From Ifrita kowaldi (Eukaryota; Chordata; Aves; Passeriformes; Cinclosomatidae), in the NCBI GenBank assembly GCA_013398055.1, contig VZRS01000232.1:124001-188000 (forward strand): a stretch of DNA of 64,000 nt, given 5' to 3'. Position 1 is the first letter of the stretch. Every line of letters starts with the position of its first letter. The notes beneath the pieces are model-generated. The model did no database searches. It saw only the letters and a list, made by a program, of their open reading frames with translations, and was not told where the DNA came from. A program made the position numbers and the translations under genes. This document shows positions 39,745-51,892 of this stretch, piece after piece.

Positions 39745-39750
39745 CTTGCT
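39745..39750 (-). other. PDZD2: Splice donor of PDZD2 first coding exon
   Basis: The minus strand reads AGCAAG|GTAAGG, with the last exon base at 39745 and the GT at 39744-39743. It matches the vertebrate donor consensus and falls where protein similarity to PDZD2 stops: continued translation hits TAA within two codons. Confidence 0.88.
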
Positions 39751-40223
39751 CCGGTGACATCCACACCGACCATCAGCTGTCCGTTCAGAGAAAGGATCTC
39801 GTCTTTCAGGCGCACTCTCCCGCACTTCCCAGCCGGGCTGTTCTTCTTCAAGTCTGTCACCCAAATGCACCCGACGTCGAGCACAGGCCCCTTATGCGCC
39901 TTCCTCTTCTTTGCTCCCCGACGCTTCTCCCCATAGTCCCCCAGAGCAGGGATATTCCCAAAGCTCAAGCCTAGGACCTCATTTTTCCGCATCTCTTGGG
40001 CCAGGTACATGGTGCAGATCTCCGTATCCAAAGTCCCGCAGCTCCCTGGCTGCAGGTTGCTCTCGTCCACGGAGAAGTTGAGCTGGATGTACTCGCTCAG
40101 CTTCTGGACGGCCGAGCGGCAGAGCTGCTGCTCGGCTCCCTCGGCCCCCTCCCGACGGCTGTTCTGCAGCCACTGGCACAGGAGGGGGAGGAAGACCCCC
40201 GCGTTGTCCTGTGTGATGGGCAT
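39745..40223 (-). CDS. PDZD2: PDZD2 first coding exon (N-terminus and most of PDZ domain 1)
   Basis: Partial CDS of 159 codons plus two bases. PDZD2 is a very large multi-PDZ scaffold protein; its secreted C-terminal cleavage product has been studied in secretory and tumour cells. The start is the ATG at 40223-40221, giving MPITQDNAG..., which matches the PDZD2 N-terminus I know from mammals. The -3 base is G. A hydrophobic helix-like stretch follows (LPLLCQWLQN, residues 12-21), then KLSEYIQLNFSVDES (41-55). PDZ1 begins with the carboxylate-binding loop GLSFGN at 85-90, has a basic insertion (residues 100-112, rich in Lys/Arg), and continues through VGCIWV (117-122), KKNSPAGKCG (126-135) and the conserved DEILSLNGQLMVGVDV (141-156). 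The exon ends AGCAAG|GTAAGG, so it leaves in the middle of a codon (AG plus one base); the next exon should lie to the left. No frameshift or internal stop is present. The frame also stays open upstream as far as 40403, so a longer N-terminus cannot be ruled out from frame alone, but the conserved start argues against it. Confidence 0.93.
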
Positions 40224-40960
40224 CGCTGTCCCTGGGCATCCCCTCACGGCATCAGCCCCGGCCCCAATCGGCTCCCTGCCCGTCCGCCGTGGCCCCCCGC
40301 GGCGCCTGGGGACATGCTGGAGTGGGGCTGCAGGTCCAAAGCCAGCTCCATCTAGTCTCAGGGAGATTTTCTGGGGGTTCCAGCTGACCAAGAGCACAGT
40401 CAAGGCAGGATGTTTGGTGTGAGGGCGCTGCAGCCGGCCTTACGAACAGGGTGAAGTGTTTGGGAGCGCCTGTGGCTGTCTCGGTCTGCCTGCCGCCGGG
40501 GTCCCCGCTCCGTCGGGAACAGAGCGTCCTTCCCACCACGATCACCACAGCTTCTCGTCCTGCAAGGGGAAAACAGCGTGGTTAGACCTGCCAGAACCAC
40601 TGCAGGCGCCCGGCGGCCCCAGCCCGGCGGCCCAAGGCCGGCTCGCACGGCCCGGCCGCTCTCCTTCTGCGATTTACCACTTGAGGGCACCAGCTGCTCT
40701 CCTCAGCAAGGGAATAAAAGGTCACCATTAGCTCCTGACCTTCCCGGTAAAACGAGTTTGCGGAGCCCAGGGGATGCTCCTGCTGCAGCTCTCGCCGAAG
40801 CAGGGGAGACATTCCTGCCAAACCCGCTCCAAGGGCCGCTGGAGGGGCACCGGCCTCACCAGCCCCTGAAGCTGGCAGCTCTGCCGTCCACGCCAGTCAT
40901 CTTGGGCTGGGATAGGCTCAAACCGGTCTCTTCCCGGACTTAACTCCCCACCAAGCTGCA
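39760..40960. promoter_or_regulatory. CpG island over the PDZD2 start exon
   Basis: This 1.2-kb segment is much richer in G+C and CpG than the surroundings, densest at about 40140-40320 and 40600-40680. It covers the PDZD2 start exon and its upstream flank. CpG islands at first coding exons usually mark promoters, so an internal promoter or bidirectional start may exist here. No canonical TATA box was seen; AATAAAAGG near 40711 (plus strand) is the closest. The presence of an acceptor at 40560 argues that at least some transcripts start further upstream. Confidence 0.7.
40224..40559 (-). other. PDZD2: Probable 5' UTR part of the PDZD2 ATG exon
   Basis: On the minus strand a strong acceptor, TTTTCCCCTTGCAG|GACGAG, falls at 40560/40559, so the ATG exon probably starts at 40559 and an untranslated first exon lies further right. 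Within this stretch a donor-like C|GTAAGG at 40444/40443 and acceptor-like sites (CTGCAG, GACTAG) closer to the ATG could define an optional short UTR intron. Neither option can be chosen without transcript data. Sequence is GC-rich. Confidence 0.5.
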
Positions 40961-43189
40961 CGAGAGATGGGCAGCGGCAAACACGAAGGGTGAGGACACC
41001 AATGGGGTCCCTCCCTTAGTGGCAGAAGTGGCTCACAGCCACCCTGTGGGGTGAAGCATCGAAGGGAAGTGACTATCCAGTTCCCTGGAAAAAGAGTTGG
41101 GCAAGTGAATTCTCCAGTTTCCTGCAGTTTGGAGAGGGAGGCACACAGGCAGCCAGGAGGCAGCGGGAGCTGGGGGTTAGCAGGCGAGAGAGCAAGACGG
41201 GGATTTTTTTTGCCAGGATCATTAGGACCTATGAAACAAGAAAAAGTCCTGACACAAGTCAAGTCTGGTTGACCGGATTGTTTTAGAGATTTATTTTCTA
41301 GCAGTGGATGCTGCTCAGTCAGCTGTGCACCAGGAAAGCTGAAGAAAGCAGCAGCTTCGAGCTTGAAGCCCACAGGTCTGCTCTTGCAGATGTGTGTGAA
41401 AGGCTTGTGTTAGGTAGAAAAGCTGTAGAAAGAGCTTATAACCTCAGAAGAATTTTGCTCTTGCAAAATGCTGCTGCTCAGAAGCTGTATGCAAAGTTCT
41501 GCCACCTTCCTGGCTGTGGGCACTACCTAGATGGACAGAAGCGACCCCAAGAAAGCTCAGGCAGGGACAACAACAGATCAGGGCCACGTGTGATGCTCCT
41601 ACGGTAGGACACCAGCATCTTCACCAAGAGGGTGATGTTACACCAGCGGCTCAACAGGGATAGACATCAGCTTGGGAAAGGAGGAACTGGCCCCCTGCGA
41701 GAGGGACTTCTGAGTTAGGCTCAGGGTAGGAAAAACAGAGAAGAAAAGGGAAAGAATAGAGACAGAAACTGCCCAGGCACAGGTCTAAAACAAAAGGTGA
41801 TAATACAGACACAGACTGACCAGGAGATAAGGTTAAATACTCTGAACATCTTAGACATCTAATGCAACACTGGTGAATATGTGGGGTTTTTTAACACAGA
41901 ACTTAAGTCTTATTTAAGATCTCATATTTAAGACAAAAAGCAATGATTTAACTGACATAATTGGAACTTGCTGTAGTAAGACCTAGATCTGGAATACTGA
42001 TCTAAAAATGCACAGCTTATATGTGGACCAACAAAGAAAAAATTAAGGCAGTATCTCTTGGCATACTAAGGATGATGTATATACTTTTCTGAGGTCCAGA
42101 ACATAGGGGGAGTAAGAACTGCTAATTTATCTGGTTAATAATAAAGGGGGGAAGCACAAAACAAAACAAACACAGGGGAGGGCACAACAAACCTTAAACA
42201 GCTGGTAACAGCCGAGTCAATGGCAATGGGAAAGTACAAGCATGAGATATCTACTAGGAAAGGAAAGCAGTAGGAGACAAAAGGTCCTAGTGCCATCAGA
42301 GCAACATTCTCACATAACAGATGGGTCAAGTAATCAGCAGGGAAGAGCCTCCAGAGAAGGGTGTGTTGAGGGTAAGAAGGTGGAAAGAAACTCATGTAAG
42401 AATGCCTGTAAAATCAAGGGATTGGGAACAGCAAAACAGAAATGCCTGGGTTCAGTACATTAAAAAAAACCTGCTAGGCGAGAATTCATGGAGAAGAATT
42501 TAAAGGAAAAAGAAATCAAGGTGAGCTGTAGTTTCTTGAAGAAACAATATTTTGTGCTTAAAAGGCACAGGCACAATAGCATCTCAATGCAGAAGGATCA
42601 GAAGACTTGGCAACATCACGAGCTTTTCATTTTCCTCAAAGACAAGAAGAAAGAACACCAAAAGGTTACTGAGCACAAGTTAAAAAAAAATGGTGTGAAC
42701 GCATAGGCAAAAATAATAGAAACATCAGGGCATAAAAATGAAATGAAACTTGCAGAAGATAAAAAAAGTTGCCCTTTCTATGCATATTAATACCAAGAAG
42801 ACGGTCCAGAAAAATGTTGCTTAGAGAGAAAGTTATTGAAAAATGACACTGAAAGAGGCAACACTGGTTTGATTTTTGCTTTAGTCCTTGTTAAAATTAC
42901 CAACTATGCACAGGGGATTAGTACACAGTGTGACACAGTATCACTACAGAGGCATACTATCCTCGCCTCTGCCTGTTCCAGGATAAGACATCAGTCCTCT
43001 GTCCAAGTCAAGTATTGCCAGTCCAGCAGAGTGGGACAAACCACCATTTAAATTCCCTATCAAACTAGGTAAAACCATCTCAGATCTCTGCTGGTCACTT
43101 GTGAGAACTCAAACAGGTAAGGGGCCAGAATTAAGAACAACAGCAAATCCAGTGGCTGTCTTCAAGGGTAGAAAGAGAAGCAGAAGAAG
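40961..43189. other. 5' flank or intron 1 of PDZD2, mostly unrecognised
   Basis: Begins next to the CpG island. A plus-strand ATG frame of 99 codons lies at 41308-41607 and is discussed among the findings. The part right of about 42000 is rich in A and has weak resemblance to the upstream region of old CR1 ORF2, so the ancient CR1 at 43190 may begin further left than drawn. Confidence 0.4.
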
Positions 43190-43813
43190 AATGTTACATC
43201 AGTCAATCTAGCTTCAATCATCTTATAATCTCCAAATCAAACAAAGAAACAGTTTGCATGTGTGTGGAAGAGAACAAAACTATAAACAGCAGCAGACACA
43301 GGACAGACAAGAATAAAACCATGTAAAATCAAATTAATTTATTTTCTTAATTGAGAAGTTGTTGGATGTCATTTATCTGGGCTTTATTATAACTTTTGTC
43401 ACTGTCTCAAACAACTTTCTCATAAATATACTAGGGAAATATGATTAAATGAAACTACTATAAATCCATACCCAGGGAGTAGTTATTAATGACATTCTGT
43501 GAAAACAGAAGGACACTGTGAGTGGAGCTCTGCTGGATCTATATAGTCTATTTCTGCTCAGCACATTCATTAGTGACCTGGACAATGAAAGCAAGCACAC
43601 ATATTAAATCTGCAGATTACATGAAGCTGGGAGTGTCTGCAGCCACACTGGAGAACGGGATTAGCATCTAAAATATCTTGGCAAAAATCAGAAAAACATA
43701 CTCGAAAAATTAGGGTAGAGTTCATCAAGGACATATGCAGAGTACTACAAAAGGAAACTCTTACTTAGGTAGGGCTGGCTATGTGGCAAATCCTCAGCAA
43801 GAGATGCAGCGTT
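43190..43813 (+). mobile_element. Ancient CR1 LINE, left part (reverse transcriptase region)
   Basis: Follows the CR1 ORF2 order on the plus strand: CAGTCAATCTAGCTTC, GGATGTCATTTATCTGGGC, TTGTCACTGTCTCAAAC, CCAGGGAGTAGTTATTAATG, CATTAGTGACCTGGACAATG, the region of the catalytic FADD box (here read as SADY) with MKLGV, and CAAGGACATATGCAGAGTAC. Stops and frameshifts are frequent and the second catalytic Asp is absent, so it is inactive. It is cut at its right end by a younger CR1. Confidence 0.75.
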
Positions 43814-43955
43814 TCACAGAATCGCAGAATCACAGAATGGATTGGGTTAGGAAGGAATGTGGTCCCAAACCCCGCTGCCATGGGTAGGGACACTTTCCAC
43901 CAGACCAGGTTGCTCAGACCCCCCTACAACCTGGCTTTGATATTTTAGAGGGAAT
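43814..43955 (-). mobile_element. Younger CR1 LINE 3' fragment inserted in the old copy
   Basis: Starts with clear tandem octamers, TCACAGAATCGCAGAATCAC, then GAATGGATTGGGTTAGGAAGG, CCCGCTGCCATGGGTAGGGA and CACTTTCCACCAGACCAGG, up to about 43955. This is the reverse complement of a typical avian CR1 3' UTR, less diverged than its host. Opposite orientation and better preservation show it arrived later. Confidence 0.88.
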
Positions 43956-44500
43956 CACTCCTGTCAATAAAGTCCTGCTGTTGGAGAAAAAGAAGGTCAT
44001 TGTCCCAGGAAGTGTCAGCGGGGACAAAGCCAGCATGGCATATGAAGTATTTCTGTAGCCTCACACAGGGCTGGGAAGGTCACAGCAGCAACACTGCCCT
44101 GTTGGAGCAGAGTTCTGACATTACTTGCCAGTCTTGAAAGTGTGACTTAATAGGAAATACTCAAAAAATTAGGGCCTGCTAGTCCAAAAAGGAGAAAGTA
44201 TTGCAGGTGGGGTGTGAGAGTATAAGCTAAAGGTCCTCATGTACTTTAAAATGCCCCACAGTGACCAGGAAGAGAAGAGCAGTCTGTTCCTCTTGTCCAT
44301 GATGGAGTAATGGATGTGAATCACATCCAGGTAGGTTTAGGTTAGTGGTTAGGTAACACTCAGAAGGATGAAGAATATCAGAGCACTGGGGAACACCATC
44401 TCAGGCGCTGACCATCACTCATGCAGAAGGTCAGACATCTGCCATGAGCAATGACTAGAGACACTATCTCTTGGGTTGTGGGAGACAGTAGATCTCTCCA
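43956..44500 (+). mobile_element. Ancient CR1 LINE, right part (ORF2 end and 3' UTR)
   Basis: The old copy appears to resume after the inserted CR1. Matches to the end of a CR1 of the older, reptile-like type are CCATGATGGAGTAATGGATGTG, CAGGTAGGTTTAGGTTAG, a TCAGAGCACTGGGGAACACC-like segment and GCAATGACTAGAGACACT. The first 200 bases are only weakly alignable by eye. The right end is approximate. Confidence 0.55.
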
Positions 44501-47500
44501 TTTCAATCCCTCTTATTTTCACTTCCTTCAACATCATTTTATGTCTTAGTGGGAGTACAGTAAGAGGTCATTTAATGGGTAATATCCTGTGAGTTATAAC
44601 AATGACACCCTTGTGACAATGACACCCTTTGCTTTAACAGCAAACATTGGTACAGCTCTCAGTAACCATACAGGGTTCAGAACCATTCATTCTCTAGAGA
44701 AGATTGGGCCAGATCATTCTTTGAGGCCCTTTTTGCCTAATAATTTAAGGAGTTTTGCTCTCAGCTGTTTATCAGTTTTGATATTGGGTAGACATGTTAT
44801 GGGCTCTCTTTTACCAACGATCCCCAGATCAAAAGCACTGCCTGGGTCTCCAGCCTGGAGATCTTGGGGCTCCTTGAAAGCAGCTCAGGTTTTAGCTCAA
44901 GTCTCCAAATCACCTCTGCATTGGCAAAGGGCACTGATGTTGACTTCAGCTTCAATCCTGCAATTAGCTGGCTAGAGCGTTCAAAGGCATCTGCATTCCA
45001 CGCAAAACTCATCCATCATTCATTTAGCAACATTGCTGGAGGGCTCTCCCCCTCCACGCACACACATCCCTCCAGAGATAGAGGATGACGGCCCCCTCCA
45101 CGCCGCCGGAGGCAGGCAGCCTTCAAAACCCCATTCCTTCTCCCCACAGGAAAAGCTGCGGGCGTCGATACGCTGCGGGTTGCCTGTCTACGCCCCTGAG
45201 CTTGCTGCAGAGCCATGGCAGACACTTAAATTAATCATGTAGATAATTATACAGTACTTTCAAGGGATTTGATATTCTCAAACAAAACCTTCTGGCTTTG
45301 GAAAAATTACTCCAGACAAGCATAAATAGGAAATACTCCTTCCAGATGTAACAGACAGCACAGCGCTGAGCTGAACGCCTCCGTGCTGGTGAGAAGAGCA
45401 GCTCAGGTGTCCAATGCCAATGGAAGCAAAAAATGGAAAGGTGGTAAACTGTTCATCAAGGGAAAAAATAGACCTGTGTGATAAAAATGGAAACCTCAAT
45501 GCTAAGAAGAAATTTATTTTTACTCTTGACTTCCACAAAATAGACTAAAGACCCACGTGAGAAAATTTACTGGAGTCACCACCACCTTGCTTACTTTCCG
45601 CAGGTGACAGATCTGCCAGACTACCCCACCTGCCTCACATCGAGTACAGACCTATGTACTAATTTTATGCCCACCCTGGAATTGCCTAGACTTGTCTGGA
45701 GTAAAACAAGCCAGAACTGGGAATGGGCAGCCCCATGGGCCCGAAGTCCCCTGTCTGGGGAAAAGGAATCCCTGTTCCTGGGGACAACTTTCCACCAAAG
45801 AGATTTTGTCCTGATTGCTCTGAATCCCTCTGAGGCTACTGATTCACACTCTCTGGTAATTAAATCTCCCATCTTACCTAGATCTCACTCGTGTGGTCTG
45901 TTGAGATTTCTTTGTTAACAGTTTCAAGGATAAAGTGAACTAAGATTTTGCAGACAGGATGTTTGCAAGCACAGAACATCTCAACTGGGAAGATACTGGG
46001 ATGGGAAATGTCAATTAATATACTGAGCGCAATATGGAAACAATATTTTAGTCCTGTTCAAATAGAAGGATCATGATGGTATGGAGATAGCATGACCACT
46101 CAGTTTGAGGAGGACCGACGAAGGAGATCAGCCTTTCATGGGATTTCACATTAGAAAGACTCTCACCATGCTAAGTACTGGTTTTAGGGCTCAGACTAAC
46201 CTCCCACTGCTGTGGGAGCCCATAGACTGAATCCAGAGCTAACCCACAGCAGAAGACAGGCACCCTCCTTTGCAAGAAGAGAAGCTTTTGGGCCAGACGC
46301 TCTCAGAGGATCAAAAAGATTGAAAAAAGCATGGCCCCTCTCACCCAGCAGTGCCAACAGCAAAGTACCACTCCTTTCCATCCAGTCAAGAAAAAAGCAG
46401 TCACTTTGCATGGCTGAAGCCTCTTCCCAAAGGTGTGCCACCAGCACCCAATGAGCAGAGCTGCCTGGTCCTCTTCCTTGTGCCACCAGCCACAAAGATC
46501 CTCTGGGGCATCATCAAATCCAGACCCCAGCTATCACAGCAACTTTTTCATGCTCTAATCAATAAAACTCATCAAATTTCAAATAGAAGTAAAGAACACT
46601 TACATTGCTGGAAAGCTGCCCGAACACACCACATAGCTGGAAATGGTCTGTATTCTGGCTTCAATGTATTCATAATCAGTTTAAACCCACAGACATGCAG
46701 CTTCTACAGCTCTCTGCTCTTCTTAGTGTTTATCAGCTCTTCTCACCTTCATCCCTGGAGTATTTACAGCCAGAAAAATCAGCTTTTACCTGCCCTCGTT
46801 CCACTCAGCACGCCCACCTAAGATGTGCTCTCTGAGGCTGAAATACCACCCACGTAACTAAACTGGCTATCTTCTCCATTCCTCAATGAAAGTTTTTAGT
46901 TATGGCTCAGGAAGTAACACACTTTCTTCCTTCATCTCCAGCCTTTTAGTTCAAAATACCAAGTTAAACATTTGTGATGTAAGTGAAGGGAGGCTGCTTC
47001 TTTGAGGCTTTCTTAAGGCAGCAAAAAAGCTGTCTTAAATGATTGCTTATGGAAAAGAAAGAATATTTTCTTTAAATAAGTTGAGGCTGGAACTGTCAAA
47101 AAGCATATGTGGATATTCAGTGCATAAGCAATAAGCTTTTTTCTTTTCTGACAAACTGAGGTTTTTCGTCCTATGTTGTCCTCAAAGGAATGATGTAAAG
47201 AGCTCCAATAACCACTTTCTTGTAGGGGGAAACAGAAATATAGAGAGCCATTAAAATGTCCCATTACCAGTTTTTAAAAGGTGATTTGTGCAGATGGCCA
47301 AGACCCAATCCTCCAGGATAACCTCTTTGGCATTTCCAGCCTGGCCTAAACTTCCAGAAAAACATACATACAGTTATTCCAAAAATTGTTTTCATCCCCT
47401 GAGATCACTTTATAATTGTTTTAAAGGTTATGTTTGACATATACCATTAATCTTTCTATATATAGATGAAGGCATTGGACTTATTCTCCTAAAGTCATCT

Positions 47501-50500
47501 GGGCATTTCAGCACTGAAGAAACAAATCCACAACCAGCAAAAGACGTTTATTTACTAATTTCTCTCCAAGTGTACCTTTTACTTATTAGTTAGAAACTAA
47601 TAGCAAAGAAGTAACAATCGGAAAAAAACTACCTTGGAACTGAATTGAGGTTTTTCACGAAAAGGCACACTATTGTTGAAAGATAGTTTTGCTGTAATGG
47701 TCTGAGGTCTGAAATCCTTCAGGACAGCAGCAAATCTGTTTTATTCTGGATTACCCAGTGGTACAAATCAGATCTGGGCACACGGTCATGTTTCTGCTGA
47801 ATTAGCCAGAGTGCACATTTACAGGTCAGATTTATGCCAGCCATAGGAAGACTTCTGATATGTGACCTGGCAATAAAAATTTAAATCTTATGCTGGGAGG
47901 CTTTGAGAGATTTTGAACAAATTTGAATTGACAGCAAGTTTTATAGCAGTCAGCATTTTATATTTCATGGCCTCAATGCTTTTAATACAGCTGTAGGAGC
48001 CCTAAAGCTGGATTTTCTGCACAGTCAAACCACAGCCTCAGGTTTGACCTCCACAGAAGCAACCAGCAGGAATACAGGAATATTAAAACTGGGATTTTTG
48101 TTCTTTAACATCAGCTGAATCCTCATCTGAGCTTGTCGCCATGGGCTTCATTTCTGGCCAAAGGAGAGGAATAGGCACTTTTAGGAGGAAATAGTTATCT
48201 GACCTCTTGTACATCTTTATTTTCAGACTAGATGCATGACATCTTTCCAGTGCACGTTCTGCTCCATTGCCTGAAAAATGTGTGGGCAAGTAAAATAGAG
48301 GTATCTGAATATGATCAGTTGGAATCTGCTTTAAACCAGTCAACTAGGCAAACTGGGCACAGAAAGAAATCTAATACAGCATAGCTAAATAAAATAAAGG
48401 CAGTGGTGAAACTGTATCAATTCTTGCAGACAGACTCCCTGCAACACTTTTTTAACTGCTTTGATTTTCAAGTATTTATGTCCACTATATTAAAGATCAA
48501 AAGACCTGTGCAAACATCTAGACTTACTAAATCAAACCTATAATTGCCAGGACGTTTACAGTATCAGCCCAAGCAAGCCCTGAGAACAAAGAACAGTTCA
48601 CCAAGAGGACACCGAAACAGCCAAGCGTGGAAATGCAAAATTCTTGCAGGAAACATTACACTCTAAAGGGGGGGCACAACAGTTGGGTAAAAACCTAACT
48701 ATATACTTGGATTTGTTTTGAAAACCTCACCACCAAATAGCTCTCTACAGGAGTTATTTATTTCCAGGTGCTCTCATAGTATCCAAAACACTGGCAATTA
48801 GTAGAATCTTTCCTTAAGGAAATGAGATTGTTCCCATTTTTATAAAGAGGAATGGAGCTACAAAAAAGTAGGCATCCCATACAGCCTCATCTAAAGCTTT
48901 CCTGTAGGCACAGGGCCACTGGAAAATTTTCTAAGTACCATAGGTGCCCCCGCTACTAGGCACCATGTGGGGCACCACGTCCCACCAGAGGATGGGAAGA
49001 GAGCAAGGCTCTCCTAATTCCTTCTGCCCTTGCTTCAGATCATCCGAGAGCAAGGTGACAGCACTGCAGGACTGCATCTGGCTTCCACCACCAGTATTAC
49101 CTCAAAGGCCATAGGGTACGTCCTTGTCAGCAGCACTGCTCAGGAGGAGCTGCCTCACTTCTCACAAAACCAACCAGTGCCCCTTGGCAGAAGCTGCTTA
49201 TTCCTTCTAGAGCCCTGAAGCCATCCACTTCTTCCTTCCTCTTAACGTCCATACAACATAAGTGAGCTCATAAAAAGAGACACATTTCCAAAACATATTA
49301 CATGAAATTATACCAGAAATCAGGGATCATGGTATCCCAGAAAGTATTTCCACTGGACCAGGAACATGGTGGGATTTTAATGGTATTACTAAAAATAACA
49401 TGAATAGGTGAAAGCTGAAAAACACATCCGCTGTATGTCAGCAGGTAACAGTAAAGCTCTGAACTGTGGTGTTGACTAAAAGCTCCAGCTCCCACTCCAG
49501 GTCAGGCAGCACCCATTCCCCCACACCACATCCCTGCAGTCTTGCCTGTGTTCAAGAGACTGGTGTCCTCTGGGGACAGCAAATACGATGTATTTTGGGA
49601 CAGTGAGCAATCATACAGGCAGCCCTGCTCTGAAAGCAGGGAAAGCCAAAGCCAGTTGTGTTGCAGATGGCAATAAAATGCTGAGCCAGGGCTGCGATGA
49701 TGCAGCTTCACAGTTTTAGGTCTTTTGTGTATTAAACAACTAGGTTGTTTGACCTGCTTGGTTTGGTAAGGAAACCTCCCAAGTGTGCTTTTCAACATAC
49801 CAAAACTGCTGTGTTGCAAGAGGAGATTTGGCGACAGACACAGTGAGCTTTTAAACTGCAGAGACAGCCAGGCTCAAACCACTGGGCTGCATTCTCCACC
49901 ATCATTCAGATGTATTAAAAAGAGACAGCAGAGGAGGAAGCATCCGTCTGGCCATCCATTATTAATGAGACGATCAAATCTAAAACTCTTTCTGATACTG
50001 ATACAGAAGCCCTTTAGTATGATCAAATTATTCTCTTTCGTCCTCGTCCTCTTTGTACACAAACTGTCTCCAGCAGCCAGCCTCTCCTCCAAGTCCAGGT
50101 CAGGTGGGAAAATGAAGAAGCTTTGCAATTTCTAAGTGACTTTCTAAATGTTTCCCATATTCTCTTATGCTCAATGTACTTTTGAGTATTGAAGGAAAAT
50201 AGGCTTGCCTTTTTGCATTCATTTAAACCAGAATGAAACAACTTTCTGCAGACTAGACTTAAAATCACCTAATTCTCACATGATCTAGTGTCCCAGACTG
50301 TATCAAAGCAAACTTCTTTAGCTGTCAGATCATTAAAACTACTTATCTACCTATAAGCCCTCAAAGACTATTCAATTTGATAACAGAACAAAAAAATCTT
50401 GCTTAAGGAACCAAGTTATTGCAAGCTTGTTCAACGATGAAAGAACTATACTTAAAGAGTTTCTTGAAGAACGGTACCCATCCAGTTCTGCAATTATTCA

Positions 50501-51472
50501 GCCTCTTCTGTACACCAACATGCCTAATCATCCTTTGGATCTCTTCCACGTGCTGAACAGTTCAGAGCTGATGCTGGGAAGCACCATTATGAATTTTCAT
50601 AGTACTCAGAATTAGTTTCTGACATCATTTAGAGAAGTAAAAATCTGGAGTAACATAATTAAAGTCAGTGATGCTTTTCTGGATTTACTCTACAGTTGTG
50701 TAACCACAGAGGAAATTTAATTTTAAGTATGCAGATTCCAAGAAATATTGCCTTTCCCAAGTTTGAAAATAGCACAGCTCTATCACACACACACACATTT
50801 TCACAGAGAAAATGAGTCACAACTGTAGGAACTGTAGGCATATAATATTAAGTAACAAGAATTAGACTGCAAATTTACATTTAGGCACCTAAATAAGTGC
50901 CCCAGCTTTTAAAGGCCCTCACTAATGTCACCTACTCCTGTATGACTTGGAAACAAGTGCCTATTTACCTGTACCTTGACAGCCAAACCCCCAAATTTCT
51001 CAATTGCAAGGCTTCCTGAGGGACTGGGCTTCCATGTAATGTTTTGAACACTCCTATAGAAATTTACTGTATGCGCCAGCTCTTTCTGAAAACAACACTT
51101 ACATTAAAATAGGAACAAAAATAGGCTTTGTAGATCTGTAATTATTTTTAAATACTTCCACTCTTCTCAAGATCTTCCTGTGGGAAAGATCTCTGCAGTA
51201 ATTATTCATGAAACAAGAAAATGTAAATAACATGTTAAATTTGGACTGCATTGTCTGCAGGAGTCATGCATCTAGTATTACAAACAAACCACAAACATCT
51301 TGTGTTCCAATACTGTGATTCTATATTAAACAAACAAATGTCCCCAACAAACTGTTTAAATTAAATGTTGATAAACACCAAGAAAACAGACAGTTTACAA
51401 CACTGCAAATTGAATACACTTGGAAGGTGAACTGATGGGATTTCACCATGTTACTGGAAAGGCCAAAATTTT
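44501..51472. other. Non-coding, nothing recognised
   Basis: Probable PDZD2 intron 1 or upstream flank. A small CpG-rich patch lies at about 45050-45200. The open frames at 45604-45918 (104 codons) and 46351-46821 (156 codons) have no family resemblance. No RNA gene was seen. Confidence 0.5.
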
Positions 51473-51549
51473 AAATAAATAAATAAATAAATAAATAGTT
51501 TTCTATTTTCTCATAAGTCTGCATTAAGACAAAATTATTATTATTATTA
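51473..51549. repeat. (AAAT)n and (TTA)n microsatellites
   Basis: AAAT repeated about six times at 51473-51497 and TTA repeated five times at 51535-51549, separated by unique sequence. Confidence 0.9.
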
Positions 51550-51892
51550 CCAGATATAACGTGACATATTTCCACATCACTATTCCCAAAATCAATTAAT
51601 CATCTCTAATCTGACCTGAGCACTGGAAATAATTAACAGCCTACTGTGAGTACTCCCAAGAAGTGTGCCAAGTAGAGCTTAGGAAGGGACTTTCGGAGAA
51701 GATCCTTCCCGTCTTGGCTTTGGCAGATCCTGTAATTCTGCTCACTTACTCATTCACACCAATGTTCTCTTTCACCTCCCAGTGAGCTGGGAGGTGAGAA
51801 GCCAAAGGATTTTCAGATAACACTTTACATCTCTACCACCAATATCTACCTGGAGGCAATAACTGCATTTCCCTTCAACACTGCATACTTAC

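Noticed and set aside
41281..41373. Minus-strand 151-codon frame (40918-41373) as an extra PDZD2 N-terminus
   Set aside because: It is separated from the PDZD2 ATG exon by stops and the acceptor at 40560, does not resemble the family, and is Pro/Leu-rich as expected from island-edge composition.
45604..45918. 104-codon frame after a good acceptor TTTCCGCAG
   Set aside because: No recognisable protein and no upstream partner exon; kept out for lack of support.
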